Source: Autumnicola lenta
Lineage (GTDB): Bacteria; Bacteroidota; Bacteroidia; Flavobacteriales; Flavobacteriaceae
Assembly (NCBI RefSeq): GCF_031846515.1
Contig: NZ_JAVRHO010000001.1
Location: 124,001 to 188,000, forward strand
Direction of reading: 5' to 3'
DNA length: 64,000 bases
Made by a program: the position numbers and the translations under genes. Below the pieces are notes generated by a model. It did no database searches. It saw only the letters and a program-made list of their open reading frames with translations, and was not told the DNA's origin. Of the stretch, positions 35,312-45,277 are shown piece after piece; position 1 is the first letter of the stretch; each line of letters begins with the position of its first letter.

Positions 35312-37440
35312 TGCCAAGAAAAAATCTTCAACATATAAAATTAACAGAGCCTGAACTGAAACCTCAACTTCAGAAATCTGAAGAATTCGAGACTCCGGAA
35401 GAAATTAATCTGAAACCTTCCTATTCCGAAGAAGATATTCAGCACCTGGAGCATCTTGGTTTTGCTGCTGGAATTCCGCCGTACCTGCGGGGCCCGTACA
35501 GCACAATGTATGTTAGCAGACCGTGGACAATTCGTCAGTACGCCGGATTTTCTACTGCGGAAGAAAGCAATGCTTTTTACAGAAGAAATCTGGCGGCGGG
35601 GCAAAAAGGTCTTTCCGTAGCATTCGATCTTCCCACCCACCGCGGTTACGACAGCGATCACGAACGTGTGGTTGGAGATGTGGGAAAAGCCGGGGTGGCC
35701 ATAGATTCTGTTGAAGATATGAAAATACTTTTCGACCAGATTCCCCTGAATAAAATGTCGGTTTCCATGACCATGAACGGAGCCGTACTTCCTATAATGG
35801 CATTTTATATCGTTGCTGCTGAAGAACAAGGTGTAAAACCTGAAGAACTTTCGGGAACTATTCAGAACGATATTTTAAAGGAGTTTATGGTACGCAATAC
35901 GTACATCTACCCTCCTACTCCATCGATGAAGATTATTTCAGATATTTTTGAATATTCTTCTAAAAATATGCCCAAATTTAATAGTATCAGTATTTCCGGA
36001 TATCATATGCAGGAAGCCGGAGCCACCTGTGATATTGAACTGGCTTATACCCTAGCCGACGGACTGGAATATATTCGAAAAGGACTTGGCGCCGGTATGG
36101 ATATTGACAGTTTTGCTCCGCGGCTATCATTCTTCTGGGCTATCGGGATGAACCATTTCATGGAAATTGCCAAAATGAGGGCAGCACGTATGCTTTGGGC
36201 AAAACTGGTAAAACAGTTTAATCCTAAAAATCCAAAATCCCTTGCTTTAAGAACCCATTCCCAAACCAGCGGCTGGAGTTTAACAGAGCAGGATCCGTTT
36301 AACAACGTCGCCAGAACTTGTATTGAAGCTGCGGCAGCCGCTTTTGGTGGAACTCAGAGTTTACATACCAATGCTTTAGATGAAGCAATCGCTTTGCCCA
36401 CGGACTTTTCAGCAAGAATCGCGAGAAATACGCAGCTTTTCCTGCAACAGGAAACCAAAATTACAAAAACGGTAGACCCTTGGGCAGGAAGTTATTATGT
36501 TGAAAACCTTACAGATGAAATTGCGCAGAGAGCCTGGGGTTTAATTCAGGAAGTTGAAAATTTAGGTGGCATGACCAAAGCTATAGAGGCAGGAATTCCC
36601 AAAATGAGAATTGAAGAAGCTGCAGCAAAAAAGCAGGCTCGTATTGACAGCGGAACGGACATTATTGTGGGGAATAACAAATACAGACTCGAAAAAGAAG
36701 ATCCGCTTGTAACGCTGGAAGTAGACAACCAGACGGTGAGAAAACAACAACTTGTCCGCTTGGAAAAAACAAAAAAGGAAAGAAATCCTGAAAAAGTCAA
36801 AAAAGCTTTAGCCGACCTCACTTCAGCAGCAAAGCATGAAAATGGTAATTTATTGGCATTGGCTATAGAAGCGGCCCGACACCGAGCAACTCTTGGAGAA
36901 ATCAGCGATGCCCTGGAAGAGGTTTACGGAAGGTATAAAGCAAAAATTCAATCCTTCAGTGGTGTTTATTCAAAAGAAATGAAAGATAACTCATCCTTTA
37001 AAAAAGCCCGGGAATTAGCCGATAAATTTGCAGAGCAGGATGGCCGCAGGCCTCGAATAATGATTGCGAAAATGGGACAGGACGGTCACGATCGTGGCGC
37101 AAAAGTAGTTGCCACCGGCTATGCCGATCTTGGTTTTGATGTAGATATTGGCCCACTTTTTCAGACGCCAAAAGAAGCGGCTAAACAGGCTATAGAAAAC
37201 GATGTACATATTTTAGGGGTTTCTTCGTTGGCCGCCGGTCATAAAACACTTGTTCCGCAAGTAATAGAAGAGTTAAAGAAGCATGGCCGGGAGGATATTA
37301 TGGTAATTGTGGGAGGTGTAATTCCTTCACAGGACTACCAGTTTTTATTTGATGCCGGTGCTGTGGCTGTTTTTGGTCCCGGCACAAAGATTAGTGACGC
37401 TGCAATAAAATTACTGGAAATATTAATTGAAGAGGAATAG
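35311..37440 (+). CDS. scpA: Methylmalonyl-CoA mutase, large (alpha) subunit
   Basis: 709 residues. The catalytic barrel contains RGPYSTMYVSRPWTIRQYAG, SVAFDLPTHRGYDSDH, SVSMTMNGAVLPIMAFY, SISGYHMQEAGA and RTHSQTSGWSLTEQDP. The C-terminal cobalamin-binding domain (about 570-705) has MGQDGHDRGAKVVATGYADLG with the DxHxxG motif and SSLAAGHKTLVPQV. It catalyses the adenosylcobalamin-dependent rearrangement with the preceding small subunit. No cobalamin riboswitch is visible upstream. Confidence 0.97.
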   Translation: MPRKNLQHIKLTEPELKPQLQKSEEFETPEEINLKPSYSEEDIQHLEHLGFAAGIPPYLRGPYSTMYVSRPWTIRQYAGFSTAEESNAFYRRNLAAGQKGLSVAFDLPTHRGYDSDHERVVGDVGKAGVAIDSVEDMKILFDQIPLNKMSVSMTMNGAVLPIMAFYIVAAEEQGVKPEELSGTIQNDILKEFMVRNTYIYPPTPSMKIISDIFEYSSKNMPKFNSISISGYHMQEAGATCDIELAYTLADGLEYIRKGLGAGMDIDSFAPRLSFFWAIGMNHFMEIAKMRAARMLWAKLVKQFNPKNPKSLALRTHSQTSGWSLTEQDPFNNVARTCIEAAAAAFGGTQSLHTNALDEAIALPTDFSARIARNTQLFLQQETKITKTVDPWAGSYYVENLTDEIAQRAWGLIQEVENLGGMTKAIEAGIPKMRIEEAAAKKQARIDSGTDIIVGNNKYRLEKEDPLVTLEVDNQTVRKQQLVRLEKTKKERNPEKVKKALADLTSAAKHENGNLLALAIEAARHRATLGEISDALEEVYGRYKAKIQSFSGVYSKEMKDNSSFKKARELADKFAEQDGRRPRIMIAKMGQDGHDRGAKVVATGYADLGFDVDIGPLFQTPKEAAKQAIENDVHILGVSSLAAGHKTLVPQVIEELKKHGREDIMVIVGGVIPSQDYQFLFDAGAVAVFGPGTKISDAAIKLLEILIEEE

Positions 37441-37476
37441 TATTTCTTTTGTAAAACTTCTCAAGATAAAGCACCA

Positions 37477-38139
37477 ATGATAGAACCGGAATTTGTCACT
37501 TTTAAAAGAGAACCATTCTTTGAAATTGCAAGGGAATTGGTTAAACCGGAAGATAAAGTCCTCGATATTGGTGCGGGAGAAGGTGGCTTTGCTAATTATT
37601 GTCAGAAAAAAGATATATTTCTATTTGATGGTAATCCTGAAAGTGTCGCTGTTCTCAAAGAAAAATATAAAAATACTTTTTACGGAAAACTACCCATTCT
37701 TCCTTTTGAAAAGGACTTTTTTGACCTCATCCATATGAGTCATGTTATTGAGCATCTTGCACCTGAAGATGCATATAAAACATTAGAAGAAATTGGAAGA
37801 TGTTGTAAACCAGGAGGAAAAATCGTAATATCAACTCCACTTTTCTGGGACGGATTCTATGATGACTTATCTCACATAAAACCTTATAACCCTCTTGTGA
37901 TTGAGAAATATTTAGGAGACACCAAAAAGAAAAACTTAACTCGTACAGATATCTCCGGCCATTTTAAAAAAATCCGTTTAGAGTACAGGTACAGGGAAGA
38001 TTTTCCAGAGTGGGAGTTATATAAAAGTAAAGGAGTAATCAAGTTTTTACTTAAATCACTAACATTCTTAAGGAGAAAATTTTATAAGAAATATTCTAAA
38101 ACAGGTTACACTATAGTGTTAGAAAAAGAGATTCCGTAA
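37477..38139 (+). CDS. Class I SAM-dependent methyltransferase
   Basis: 220 residues. Motif I VLDIGAGEGGFANY binds S-adenosylmethionine; the acidic loop FLFDGNPES, the motif DLIHMSHVIEHL and PGGKIVISTP follow the UbiE/class I order. The C-terminal tail is Lys-rich. The substrate is unknown. It follows the mutase gene by 36 bp but no functional link is evident. Confidence 0.85.
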   Translation: MIEPEFVTFKREPFFEIARELVKPEDKVLDIGAGEGGFANYCQKKDIFLFDGNPESVAVLKEKYKNTFYGKLPILPFEKDFFDLIHMSHVIEHLAPEDAYKTLEEIGRCCKPGGKIVISTPLFWDGFYDDLSHIKPYNPLVIEKYLGDTKKKNLTRTDISGHFKKIRLEYRYREDFPEWELYKSKGVIKFLLKSLTFLRRKFYKKYSKTGYTIVLEKEIP

Positions 38140-38443
38140 TTACTAAGAATTTTTTAAATATGATCCATCGACACAGAATGTGCTGAGAGAGCTTTTGTTG
38201 TAACCGACACTAGAAGAGGCGATAACAAGATGCTTCCGGAGTTGAGAGCAAAAAGTAGCCATTACTTCCAGAAACTATGAAAAATGCTAAAAAATACATC
38301 AAAAGAAACGCTTAAGCAGAAACCGGAATCAAGACAAATATTAGAATATTTGATTCCAAATTATTAACTAATACTTACAATCAAAAACAAAGAAATTAAG
38401 GGATATTTGTTACAGGATTTACTTCTATCTAAATATTTTCTCG
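38140..38443. other. Intergenic region, no gene recognised
   Basis: About 300 bp interrupted by stops in every frame. Short fragments such as MKNAKKYIKRNA can be read but match nothing I know. No hairpin terminator was found. Confidence 0.5.
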
Positions 38444-39514
38444 ATGAAAATTTTCAACTGTAACAACTGTAACAATATAATTTTTTTTGAAAACGATATC
38501 TGTGGATATTGCAACAGTTTATTGGGATATTGTAATGAGGAAGAAAAGATAATAGCCGCAAATCCGGGAACAGATTTTCGTGAAAATAGAACAACCCTTA
38601 AATATTGCAGAAATCACGAACACAGTGCATGTAATTGGCTAATACCAGAGAATTCAGGTTTTGAATACTGCGAAGCCTGTCAGTTAAACAGCGTTATCCC
38701 GAACATTGGAGATGAAAAAAGATTGGAGGAATGGCGACTAATAGAATTTGCCAAACACAGGTTGATTTATAGTCTCAATAAGCTGCAACTACCATTTGTT
38801 TTTCAGCAAAAAGACAGGAAAGATCTAAAATTACAATTCCGTTTTTTAGGACCCGGCACTAACAGTAAAAATGGACAGCAGGTACTAACAGGACATCTAA
38901 ACGGCGTCATAACCCTAAATGTAGAAGAAGCAGATGATTTAAAGAGGGAGAAGGCACGAATGCAGATGGGAGAGAAAATGAGAACCCTTCTGGGGCACTT
39001 CAGGCATGAAATCGGGCATTTTTACTGGGAGGCTATTATTTTGCCAAATCAAGAAAATCTTCGTCAGTTTAGGGAAATTTTTGGGGACGAAAGAAAAAAT
39101 TATTCCGAAGCCCTGCAGGAGTATTACAAGAAAGGACCTGCCAAAGATTGGCGGGAATTTTTTATTACAAAATATGCCTCTTCACATCCCTGGGAAGATT
39201 GGGCCGAAACCTGGGCTCATTACTTACACATCATGGACACTGTGGAAACCGCATACTATTTTGGTGTAAAAACAGAACCGAAGGTTTCAAAAGACAAGCA
39301 ACTTTTAAGTTCAGGTATTACAATTAATCCTTACAAAGAAAGCGATTTTGATGCCATTGTAAATGAATACATATCTTTAACTATAGCCATAAATTCTTTG
39401 AACCGCGGGATGGGCCTCTCTGATATTTATCCGTTTATTCTCAATAACAAAGATATTAGTAAATTAGGCTATATACATAACCTGCTATTAAACAACCAAG
39501 GTAAAACTTTTTAA
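38444..39514 (+). CDS. Putative zinc-binding metallopeptidase with N-terminal zinc ribbon (DUF2248-like)
   Basis: 356 residues. The N-terminus has a zinc ribbon (FNCNNCNN...CGYCNSLLGYC, residues 3-30), and a second Cys/His cluster follows (YCRNHEHSACNW, YCEACQ). The core has FRHEIGHFYWEAII (about 187-200), an HExxH gluzincin motif, and the downstream helix HPWEDWAETWAHYLHIMDTV, which supplies further ligands. Soluble. This is the family often annotated as putative zinc-binding metallopeptidase; its substrate is unknown. It ends 2 bp before the reductase gene. Confidence 0.85.
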   Translation: MKIFNCNNCNNIIFFENDICGYCNSLLGYCNEEEKIIAANPGTDFRENRTTLKYCRNHEHSACNWLIPENSGFEYCEACQLNSVIPNIGDEKRLEEWRLIEFAKHRLIYSLNKLQLPFVFQQKDRKDLKLQFRFLGPGTNSKNGQQVLTGHLNGVITLNVEEADDLKREKARMQMGEKMRTLLGHFRHEIGHFYWEAIILPNQENLRQFREIFGDERKNYSEALQEYYKKGPAKDWREFFITKYASSHPWEDWAETWAHYLHIMDTVETAYYFGVKTEPKVSKDKQLLSSGITINPYKESDFDAIVNEYISLTIAINSLNRGMGLSDIYPFILNNKDISKLGYIHNLLLNNQGKTF

Positions 39515-39516
39515 AC

Positions 39517-40395
39517 ATGAACTACAAAAATAAAATGCTTAGAGACGACGCTTTAAGAGGAAAAACGATTGTAGTTACCGGTGGTGGTAGCGGACTCGGA
39601 AAAGCGATGACCAGATATTTCCTGGAATTGGGAGCTCATGTTGCCATTACTTCCAGAAATATTGAAAAGCTAAAAAATACAGCAAAAGAACTTGAAAATG
39701 AAACCGGCGAAAAATGTTTTCCCGTCAAATGTGATGTCAGAAATTATGATGAAGTCGAACAAATGCGGGATGAAATTATTAAAGAATTCGGAAGTGCAGA
39801 TGTACTGCTAAACAATGCCGCAGGAAATTTTATTTCTCCTACAGAAAGATTAAGTGCCAATGCCTTTGACACCATTATTGATATCGTCCTTAAAGGCAGC
39901 AAAAATTGCACTTTAGCCTTTGGTAAACATTGGATCGACAAAAAAGAAGAAAATAAGACCGTTCTAAACATTGTTACGACCTACGCCTGGACAGGTTCTG
40001 CTTATGTTGTACCCAGCGCTACAGCAAAAGCCGGCGTGCTGGCAATGACGCGTTCTCTGGCAGTCGAATGGGCGAAGTACGGGATTAGATCCAACGCCAT
40101 TGCTCCCGGCCCCTTCCCTACCAAAGGTGCGTGGGACCGATTGCTGCCCGGAGATTTAAAAGAAAAGTTTGACCTTGCCAAAAAAGTTCCGCTTAAACGT
40201 GTGGGAGAACATCAGGAATTGGCAAATCTCGCTGCCTATCTTGTTTCAGATTTTTCAGCTTATGTAAATGGGGAAGTTATTACCATAGATGGTGGAGAAT
40301 GGTTGAAAGGTGCAGGACAATTTAATTTGCTTGAAGCTATTCCGGAGGAAATGTGGGATCAACTGGAGGCAATGATTAAAGCTAAAAAGAGTTAA
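39517..40395 (+). CDS. SDR oxidoreductase, 2,4-dienoyl-CoA reductase (DECR) type
   Basis: 292 residues. The Rossmann motif is VVTGGGSGLGKAM (about 19-31), followed by LLNNAAGNFISP. The active-site segment TTYAWTGSAYVVPSATAKAG matches mitochondrial DECR1: a Tyr upstream in TTY and Ser in place of the usual SDR Tyr before the Lys of ATAK. Then SNAIAPGPFPTKGAW and NGEVITIDGGEWL. It should reduce 2,4-dienoyl-CoA with NADPH in the beta-oxidation of unsaturated fatty acids. Confidence 0.88.
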   Translation: MNYKNKMLRDDALRGKTIVVTGGGSGLGKAMTRYFLELGAHVAITSRNIEKLKNTAKELENETGEKCFPVKCDVRNYDEVEQMRDEIIKEFGSADVLLNNAAGNFISPTERLSANAFDTIIDIVLKGSKNCTLAFGKHWIDKKEENKTVLNIVTTYAWTGSAYVVPSATAKAGVLAMTRSLAVEWAKYGIRSNAIAPGPFPTKGAWDRLLPGDLKEKFDLAKKVPLKRVGEHQELANLAAYLVSDFSAYVNGEVITIDGGEWLKGAGQFNLLEAIPEEMWDQLEAMIKAKKS

Positions 40396-40685
40396 AAAGT
40401 TCAATGTTTGAAGTTCAAAGTTTCAGTTTTTAATTGTGGTTTAGACTTGTGTTGTAGTTATATTTTCTCAGAACCCGCAAAAAATTTTTAACCATTTAAA
40501 CTAATCAAGATTTTTTTTGACACGTACAACGCTCCCCTTTCCTTTTTCCTCTATCAGACACGAAAATATTAAATTCTAAGAACTGAAAACTTAGAACTGA
40601 AAACTCCTTTATAAGCTGTTAACAAAATGATTTTATATACCTATAATTAATTGTATTTTTACGTTTCAAAAACCGGATATAATTA

Positions 40686-41450
40686 ATGGGCAAAATCATT
40701 GCTATCGCTAACCAAAAAGGAGGTGTGGGAAAAACCACAACTTCAGTAAACCTGGCGGCATCGCTGGGGGTTTTAGAAAAAAAAGTTTTACTTATCGATG
40801 CCGATCCCCAGGCAAATGCGACTTCGGGACTTGGTATCGACGTGGAAGCGGTAGAATTGGGTACTTATCAACTGCTGGAACATTCTATTGAAGCTTCTAA
40901 AGCCATTATGGAAACAGGATCTCCAAATCTGGACATTATTCCGGCACACATAGATCTGGTGGCTATAGAAATTGAACTGGTAGATCAGGAATCAAGAGAA
41001 TACATGCTCAAAAAAGCAATTCTCCCGTTAAAGGAAAAATACGATTATATTTTAATAGACTGTGCTCCTTCGCTAGGTTTACTAACTCTTAATGCACTTA
41101 CCGCTTCAGATTCTGTAATTATTCCAATTCAATGTGAATATTTTGCACTGGAAGGTCTTGGTAAGTTACTCAATACCATAAAAAGTGTTCAGAAAATCCA
41201 TAACAACAAACTGGATATTGAAGGTCTTTTGCTAACAATGTATGATTCCCGTTTGAGGTTATCCAACCAGGTGGTAGAAGAAGTTCAGAAGCATTTTAAT
41301 GAAATGGTTTTTGATACAATCATCCAGCGTAATGTTCGTTTAAGTGAAGCACCAAGTTACGGTGAAAGTATTATTAATTATGATGCCGCTAGTAAAGGCG
41401 CTAGTAACTACCTGAGCCTGGCGCACGAAATTATAAAGAAAAACTCTTAG
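40686..41450 (+). CDS. parA: Chromosome partitioning ATPase ParA
   Basis: 254 residues. The deviant Walker A KGGVGKTTTSVNLAA starts at residue 10; LLIDADPQANATSGLG and YDYILIDCAPSLGLLTLNAL follow. Soj-type ParA that moves origin regions with ParB bound at parS. The next gene, 3 bp away, is parB. No parS-like TGTTTCACGTGAAACA was found nearby. Confidence 0.96.
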   Translation: MGKIIAIANQKGGVGKTTTSVNLAASLGVLEKKVLLIDADPQANATSGLGIDVEAVELGTYQLLEHSIEASKAIMETGSPNLDIIPAHIDLVAIEIELVDQESREYMLKKAILPLKEKYDYILIDCAPSLGLLTLNALTASDSVIIPIQCEYFALEGLGKLLNTIKSVQKIHNNKLDIEGLLLTMYDSRLRLSNQVVEEVQKHFNEMVFDTIIQRNVRLSEAPSYGESIINYDAASKGASNYLSLAHEIIKKNS

Positions 41451-41453
41451 AAG

Positions 41454-42359
41454 ATGGCGAAGGCGACGAAGAAACAAGCTCTTGGACGCGGACTTTCAGC
41501 TCTGCTAAAAGACCCTCAAAATGATATTCGATCTGCAGAAGATAAAAATGCAGACAAATTAGTAGGCCATATTGTTGAACTTGAATTATCTTCAATAGAA
41601 GTTAATCCATTTCAGCCAAGGACTAGTTTTAACGAAGAATCATTACGAGAACTTGCATCTTCCATAAAAGAACTTGGCGTAATCCAGCCTATAACCGTAA
41701 GGAAGCTGGAATTTGACAAATATCAGCTTGTATCTGGTGAGCGCAGGTACCGGGCCTCCAAACTAATTGGTCTGGAAACTGTCCCGGCTTATATAAGAAT
41801 TGCTAACGATCAGGAATCCCTGGAAATGGCACTGGTAGAAAATATTCAGCGTCAGGATCTTGACCCTATCGAGATCGCACTTTCCTATCAAAGATTAATG
41901 GATGAAATTAGTCTTACCCAGGAGCAACTTAGCGATCGGGTGGGAAAAAACAGGTCGACAATTGCCAATTATCTGAGGTTGCTTAAACTGGATCCAATTA
42001 TCCAGACCGGGATGCGCGACGGATTTTTATCTATGGGACATGGACGTGCCTTAATTAATGTTGATGATCCGCAACTTCAATTAAATATTTATGAGAAGAT
42101 CCTTCAGAAGTCTTTATCTGTAAGAGATACCGAAAAGCTGGTGAGGGAAATGCAGGAGGGGAACACTAAAAGTAAAAATGCTCCTCAATCTACTGCTATC
42201 GCTACCGCCTACAAAAAAGGAGTCAAGGAATTTTCAGAATATCTGGGTGCTAAGGTAGATGTAAAAGTTACTAAAAAAGGAAATGGAAAACTTACCATTC
42301 CTTTTAAATCTGAAGAAGATTTTGAACGTATCAAAAAGCTTATTCAAAGTGAAGATTAA
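41454..42359 (+). CDS. parB: Chromosome partitioning protein ParB
   Basis: 301 residues, starting MAKATKKQALGRGLSALL. The ParB/Srx NTP-binding domain has NPFQPRTSFNEESLRELASS, LVSGERRYRASKL and the box II-like ALVENIQRQDLDPIEIA; an HTH (LTQEQLSDRVGKNRSTIANYLRLL) precedes the dimerisation C-terminus (LTIPFKSEEDFERIKKLI). It is co-transcribed with parA, and its last codons overlap the next gene. Confidence 0.96.
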   Translation: MAKATKKQALGRGLSALLKDPQNDIRSAEDKNADKLVGHIVELELSSIEVNPFQPRTSFNEESLRELASSIKELGVIQPITVRKLEFDKYQLVSGERRYRASKLIGLETVPAYIRIANDQESLEMALVENIQRQDLDPIEIALSYQRLMDEISLTQEQLSDRVGKNRSTIANYLRLLKLDPIIQTGMRDGFLSMGHGRALINVDDPQLQLNIYEKILQKSLSVRDTEKLVREMQEGNTKSKNAPQSTAIATAYKKGVKEFSEYLGAKVDVKVTKKGNGKLTIPFKSEEDFERIKKLIQSED

Positions 42360-42933
42360 AACTTTCATTTTAACAGGAATTTTCTTTCTGCTTTTTTCAG
42401 CAATAACTTTTGCTCAGGAAGATTCACTTGCTGTTGAACGAAGGGGACTCACAGAAGCTCCTCTGCCAGATCCAGGAGATTATGAACCCTACAATCCCCT
42501 TGCTCCTGCCAAGGCCGCCTTTTACTCAACAATTTTACCGGGTTTGGGACAGGCATATAATGGCCGCTACTGGAAAATTCCCATTGCGTATGCGGGATTG
42601 GGAGTCGGCATCTATTTTTATATTGATAATGACAGGCAATACGACAGGTACAGAGATGCTTACAAAGACCGGCTTGCGGGAAGGGTAGACGAATTTGCAG
42701 GCCGAATTTCTCTGGACAGGCTGGTGGATGCACAACAATTTTATCAGCGCAATAAAGAAATTTCGATACTGGTGATAGCCGGTATCTACATCCTTAATAT
42801 CATAGATGCCAATGTGGACGCCCACCTTCAACAGTTTAACGTGAGTGAGGATCTTTCTTTTAAACCAAATATGGATTTTAACTCACTTACAGGAAAAACA
42901 AATTACGGATTATCTTTAAATTTCAAATTTTAA
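42349..42933 (+). CDS. DUF5683-family membrane protein
   Basis: About 194 residues from GTG 42349, giving a good signal peptide (KTFILTGIFFLLFSAITFAQ). The frame is open to 42283, but that start would lie far inside parB and before the signal. The conserved part is PAKAAFYSTILPGLGQAYNGRYWKIPIAYAGLG, a second hydrophobic stretch (EISILVIAGIYILNII) and a beta end LSLNFKF. Function unknown. In Flavobacteriaceae it regularly lies between parB and dapB. Its stop overlaps the dapB start by 1 bp. Confidence 0.85.
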   Translation: MKIKTFILTGIFFLLFSAITFAQEDSLAVERRGLTEAPLPDPGDYEPYNPLAPAKAAFYSTILPGLGQAYNGRYWKIPIAYAGLGVGIYFYIDNDRQYDRYRDAYKDRLAGRVDEFAGRISLDRLVDAQQFYQRNKEISILVIAGIYILNIIDANVDAHLQQFNVSEDLSFKPNMDFNSLTGKTNYGLSLNFKF

Positions 42934-43646
42934 TGAAAATAGCACTATTAGGTTACGGAAAAATGGGAAAAGCAATTGAAGAAATTGCTATAAACAGAGG
43001 ACACGAAATTGTGCTAAGGGTATCTGAAGACATAGAAGCTTACAATCTGGACGAATTGGAAATAGATGCAGCAATAGACTTCAGTATTCCAAAAGCAGCT
43101 TATAAGAATATTACCACGGCTTTCAAGCATAAAGTTCCCGTAGTTTGCGGAACTACCGGATGGCTTGATGACTATGAAAAAGTAACGAAACTTTGTAAAG
43201 AAGAAGATTCCGCATTCCTTTACGCCTCCAACTTTAGCCTTGGGGTAAATGTTTTTTTTGAACTGAACAAAAAGCTGGCCCACATGATGAAGGGTTTGGA
43301 TGATTACGCTGTTGAAATTGAAGAGATTCATCATACCGAAAAACTTGATGCTCCCAGTGGCACTGCAATTAGTCTTGCGCAACAGATAATTGCAGAGAAC
43401 CCTAACAAAAATGGATGGCAGCTGGATCATGCAGATAAGGATGAAATTCCCATTTATGCGAAGCGTATAAAAGATGTACCCGGCACCCATACAGTCTCTT
43501 ACGAATCCAAAATTGATACGATAGAAATTATGCACATGGCAAAGTCGAGACAGGGTTTCGCACTTGGAGCAGTTATTGCTGCTGAATGGCTCAAAGATAA
43601 AAAAGGTGTATTTACCATGAGGGATGTGCTCTCCAGCCTTTTCTAA
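42933..43646 (+). CDS. dapB: 4-Hydroxy-tetrahydrodipicolinate reductase
   Basis: 237 residues. NAD(P)-binding LGYGKMGKAIEE at the start; VVCGTTGW; the substrate loop EIEEIHHTEKLDAPSGTA with catalytic His and Lys. It reduces dihydrodipicolinate in lysine and diaminopimelate synthesis. It is shorter than the E. coli enzyme (273) but normal for Bacteroidota. Confidence 0.95.
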   Translation: MKIALLGYGKMGKAIEEIAINRGHEIVLRVSEDIEAYNLDELEIDAAIDFSIPKAAYKNITTAFKHKVPVVCGTTGWLDDYEKVTKLCKEEDSAFLYASNFSLGVNVFFELNKKLAHMMKGLDDYAVEIEEIHHTEKLDAPSGTAISLAQQIIAENPNKNGWQLDHADKDEIPIYAKRIKDVPGTHTVSYESKIDTIEIMHMAKSRQGFALGAVIAAEWLKDKKGVFTMRDVLSSLF

Positions 43647-43702
43647 GATTTTTAGTAACAATTCTGTTGAATAGTACACCTATAACAGCAAACAACTAGA
43701 TT

Positions 43703-45271
43703 ATGACGTTTACAGAATGGTTTCTGTTTTTCCTGTTCATCCAGGTAATCCACTTTTTTGGTACATGGAAGCTTTATCAAAAGGCAGGAAGACAGGCATG
43801 GGAAGCCGCAATTCCTATATACAATGCGGTAATATTGATGAAGATTATTAATCGCCCGTGGTGGTGGGTTATTCTCCTCTTTATTCCTATTGTAAACCTC
43901 ATTATGTTTCCTGTAATTTGGGTGGAAACAGTGAGAAGCTTTGGTCGCCATTCTACTGCAGATACCTGGCTGGCAATATTGACATTAGGCTTTTATATCT
44001 ATTATGTTAATTACGCTGCTGATGTTTCCTATATTGAAGACAGAAGCCTGCAACCGAGAACAGCAACTGGCGAATGGATAAGTTCTGTTCTTTTTGCCGT
44101 TATTGCCGCGACTATAGTGCACACATACGTGATGCAGCCTTTTACCATTCCTACTTCCTCTTTGGAAAAGACATTGCTGGTGGGAGACTTCCTTTTTGTT
44201 AGCAAGTTCCATTACGGCGCCAGAGTACCAAAAACGGCTGTAGCTTTTCCTATGGTCCATGATACTATTCCTTTTCTCGGAATAAAATCTTACCTAAACA
44301 ATCCGCAGATCCCATATATGCGTCTCCCTGGGTTCGAAAAAATTGAAAGGAACGATATTGTGGTTTTTAACTGGCCCGTTGATACCGTAAGGCAGTTCTT
44401 TGACCGTTCTAATCAGCACTTTGATAAGCCGATAGACAAGAAGTCAAACTATGTAAAACGTGCTGTTGGTGTACCCGGCGACTCCTTAAGTATTATTGAT
44501 GGAAGGGTCCACATTAACGGCGAACGTTTACAACTTCCTGGCCGGGCAAAAATACAATACACTTATTTTGGAGAAACCAAAGGCCAGGGATTTAGTCCGC
44601 AATACATGTATCAGGAACTGGACATTACCGATGGCTATAGCTATGATCCCGCAACAAACAGATTTGTGATAAGGGCGCTTACAGAAGAAGGTTTCCAAAG
44701 ATTAAAAAACCATCCCAACGTTGCTTCTATTGAACGTTATGTGGATTCTGCTGGAACCAAACTTTCTTCTATTTTTCCCAACAATAACAAACTCAATTGG
44801 AATTCTGACAACATGGGCCCTATATATATTCCGAAGGAAGGGGTTACTGTGGAAATTAATCAAAAGACAATGCCTTTTTATAAACGCATTATAGAGACCT
44901 ATGAAGGCTATGAGATGGAGGAGGATAATGTGCTGACTTTAAACGGAAACAGAGTTCTTCTAAATGGAGAAGAAATTAATTCCTATACATTCAGACAAAA
45001 TTATTACTGGATGATGGGAGATAACCGAAACAACAGTGAAGACAGCAGGTACTGGGGGTTTGTACCTGAAAATCATGTGGTTGGAAAACCGGTTTTTATC
45101 TGGTTTAGCTGGGATACGAATGCTTCAGGGATTATGAATAAAATAAGGTGGGACAGGGTATTTACAACAGTTCGTGGACAGGGAACACCGATTTCCTATC
45201 TTCCGTACGCGCTCATGATCGTTGTGGTGCTAATTGCCTTCAATTATTTTAAAAAAAGAAGAAATTCTTAA
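43703..45271 (+). CDS. lepB: Signal peptidase I with N-terminal DUF5684-like membrane domain
   Basis: 522 residues, much longer than E. coli LepB. Residues about 1-120 form a three-helix membrane domain (HFFGTWKLYQKAGRQAWEAA, WWVILLFIPIVNLIMFPVIW, WLAILTLGFYIYYVNYA) of the DUF5684 type. The peptidase follows: a helix near 130, FTIPTSSLEKTLLVGDFLFV with the catalytic Ser, NYVKRAVGVPGDSLSI with the catalytic Lys, and MMGDNRNNSEDSRYWGFVP. A final C-terminal helix ends in KKRRNS. It cleaves signal peptides of secreted proteins. Confidence 0.93.
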   Translation: MTFTEWFLFFLFIQVIHFFGTWKLYQKAGRQAWEAAIPIYNAVILMKIINRPWWWVILLFIPIVNLIMFPVIWVETVRSFGRHSTADTWLAILTLGFYIYYVNYAADVSYIEDRSLQPRTATGEWISSVLFAVIAATIVHTYVMQPFTIPTSSLEKTLLVGDFLFVSKFHYGARVPKTAVAFPMVHDTIPFLGIKSYLNNPQIPYMRLPGFEKIERNDIVVFNWPVDTVRQFFDRSNQHFDKPIDKKSNYVKRAVGVPGDSLSIIDGRVHINGERLQLPGRAKIQYTYFGETKGQGFSPQYMYQELDITDGYSYDPATNRFVIRALTEEGFQRLKNHPNVASIERYVDSAGTKLSSIFPNNNKLNWNSDNMGPIYIPKEGVTVEINQKTMPFYKRIIETYEGYEMEEDNVLTLNGNRVLLNGEEINSYTFRQNYYWMMGDNRNNSEDSRYWGFVPENHVVGKPVFIWFSWDTNASGIMNKIRWDRVFTTVRGQGTPISYLPYALMIVVVLIAFNYFKKRRNS

Positions 45272-45277
45272 ACCAAC

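Noticed and set aside
38140..38443. Possible small gene between the methyltransferase and the metallopeptidase
   Set aside because: All frames are interrupted and no protein-like pattern is present.
40396..42360. parS site near parAB
   Set aside because: No sequence close to TGTTTCACGTGAAACA was found by eye in or around these genes; no origin is claimed.
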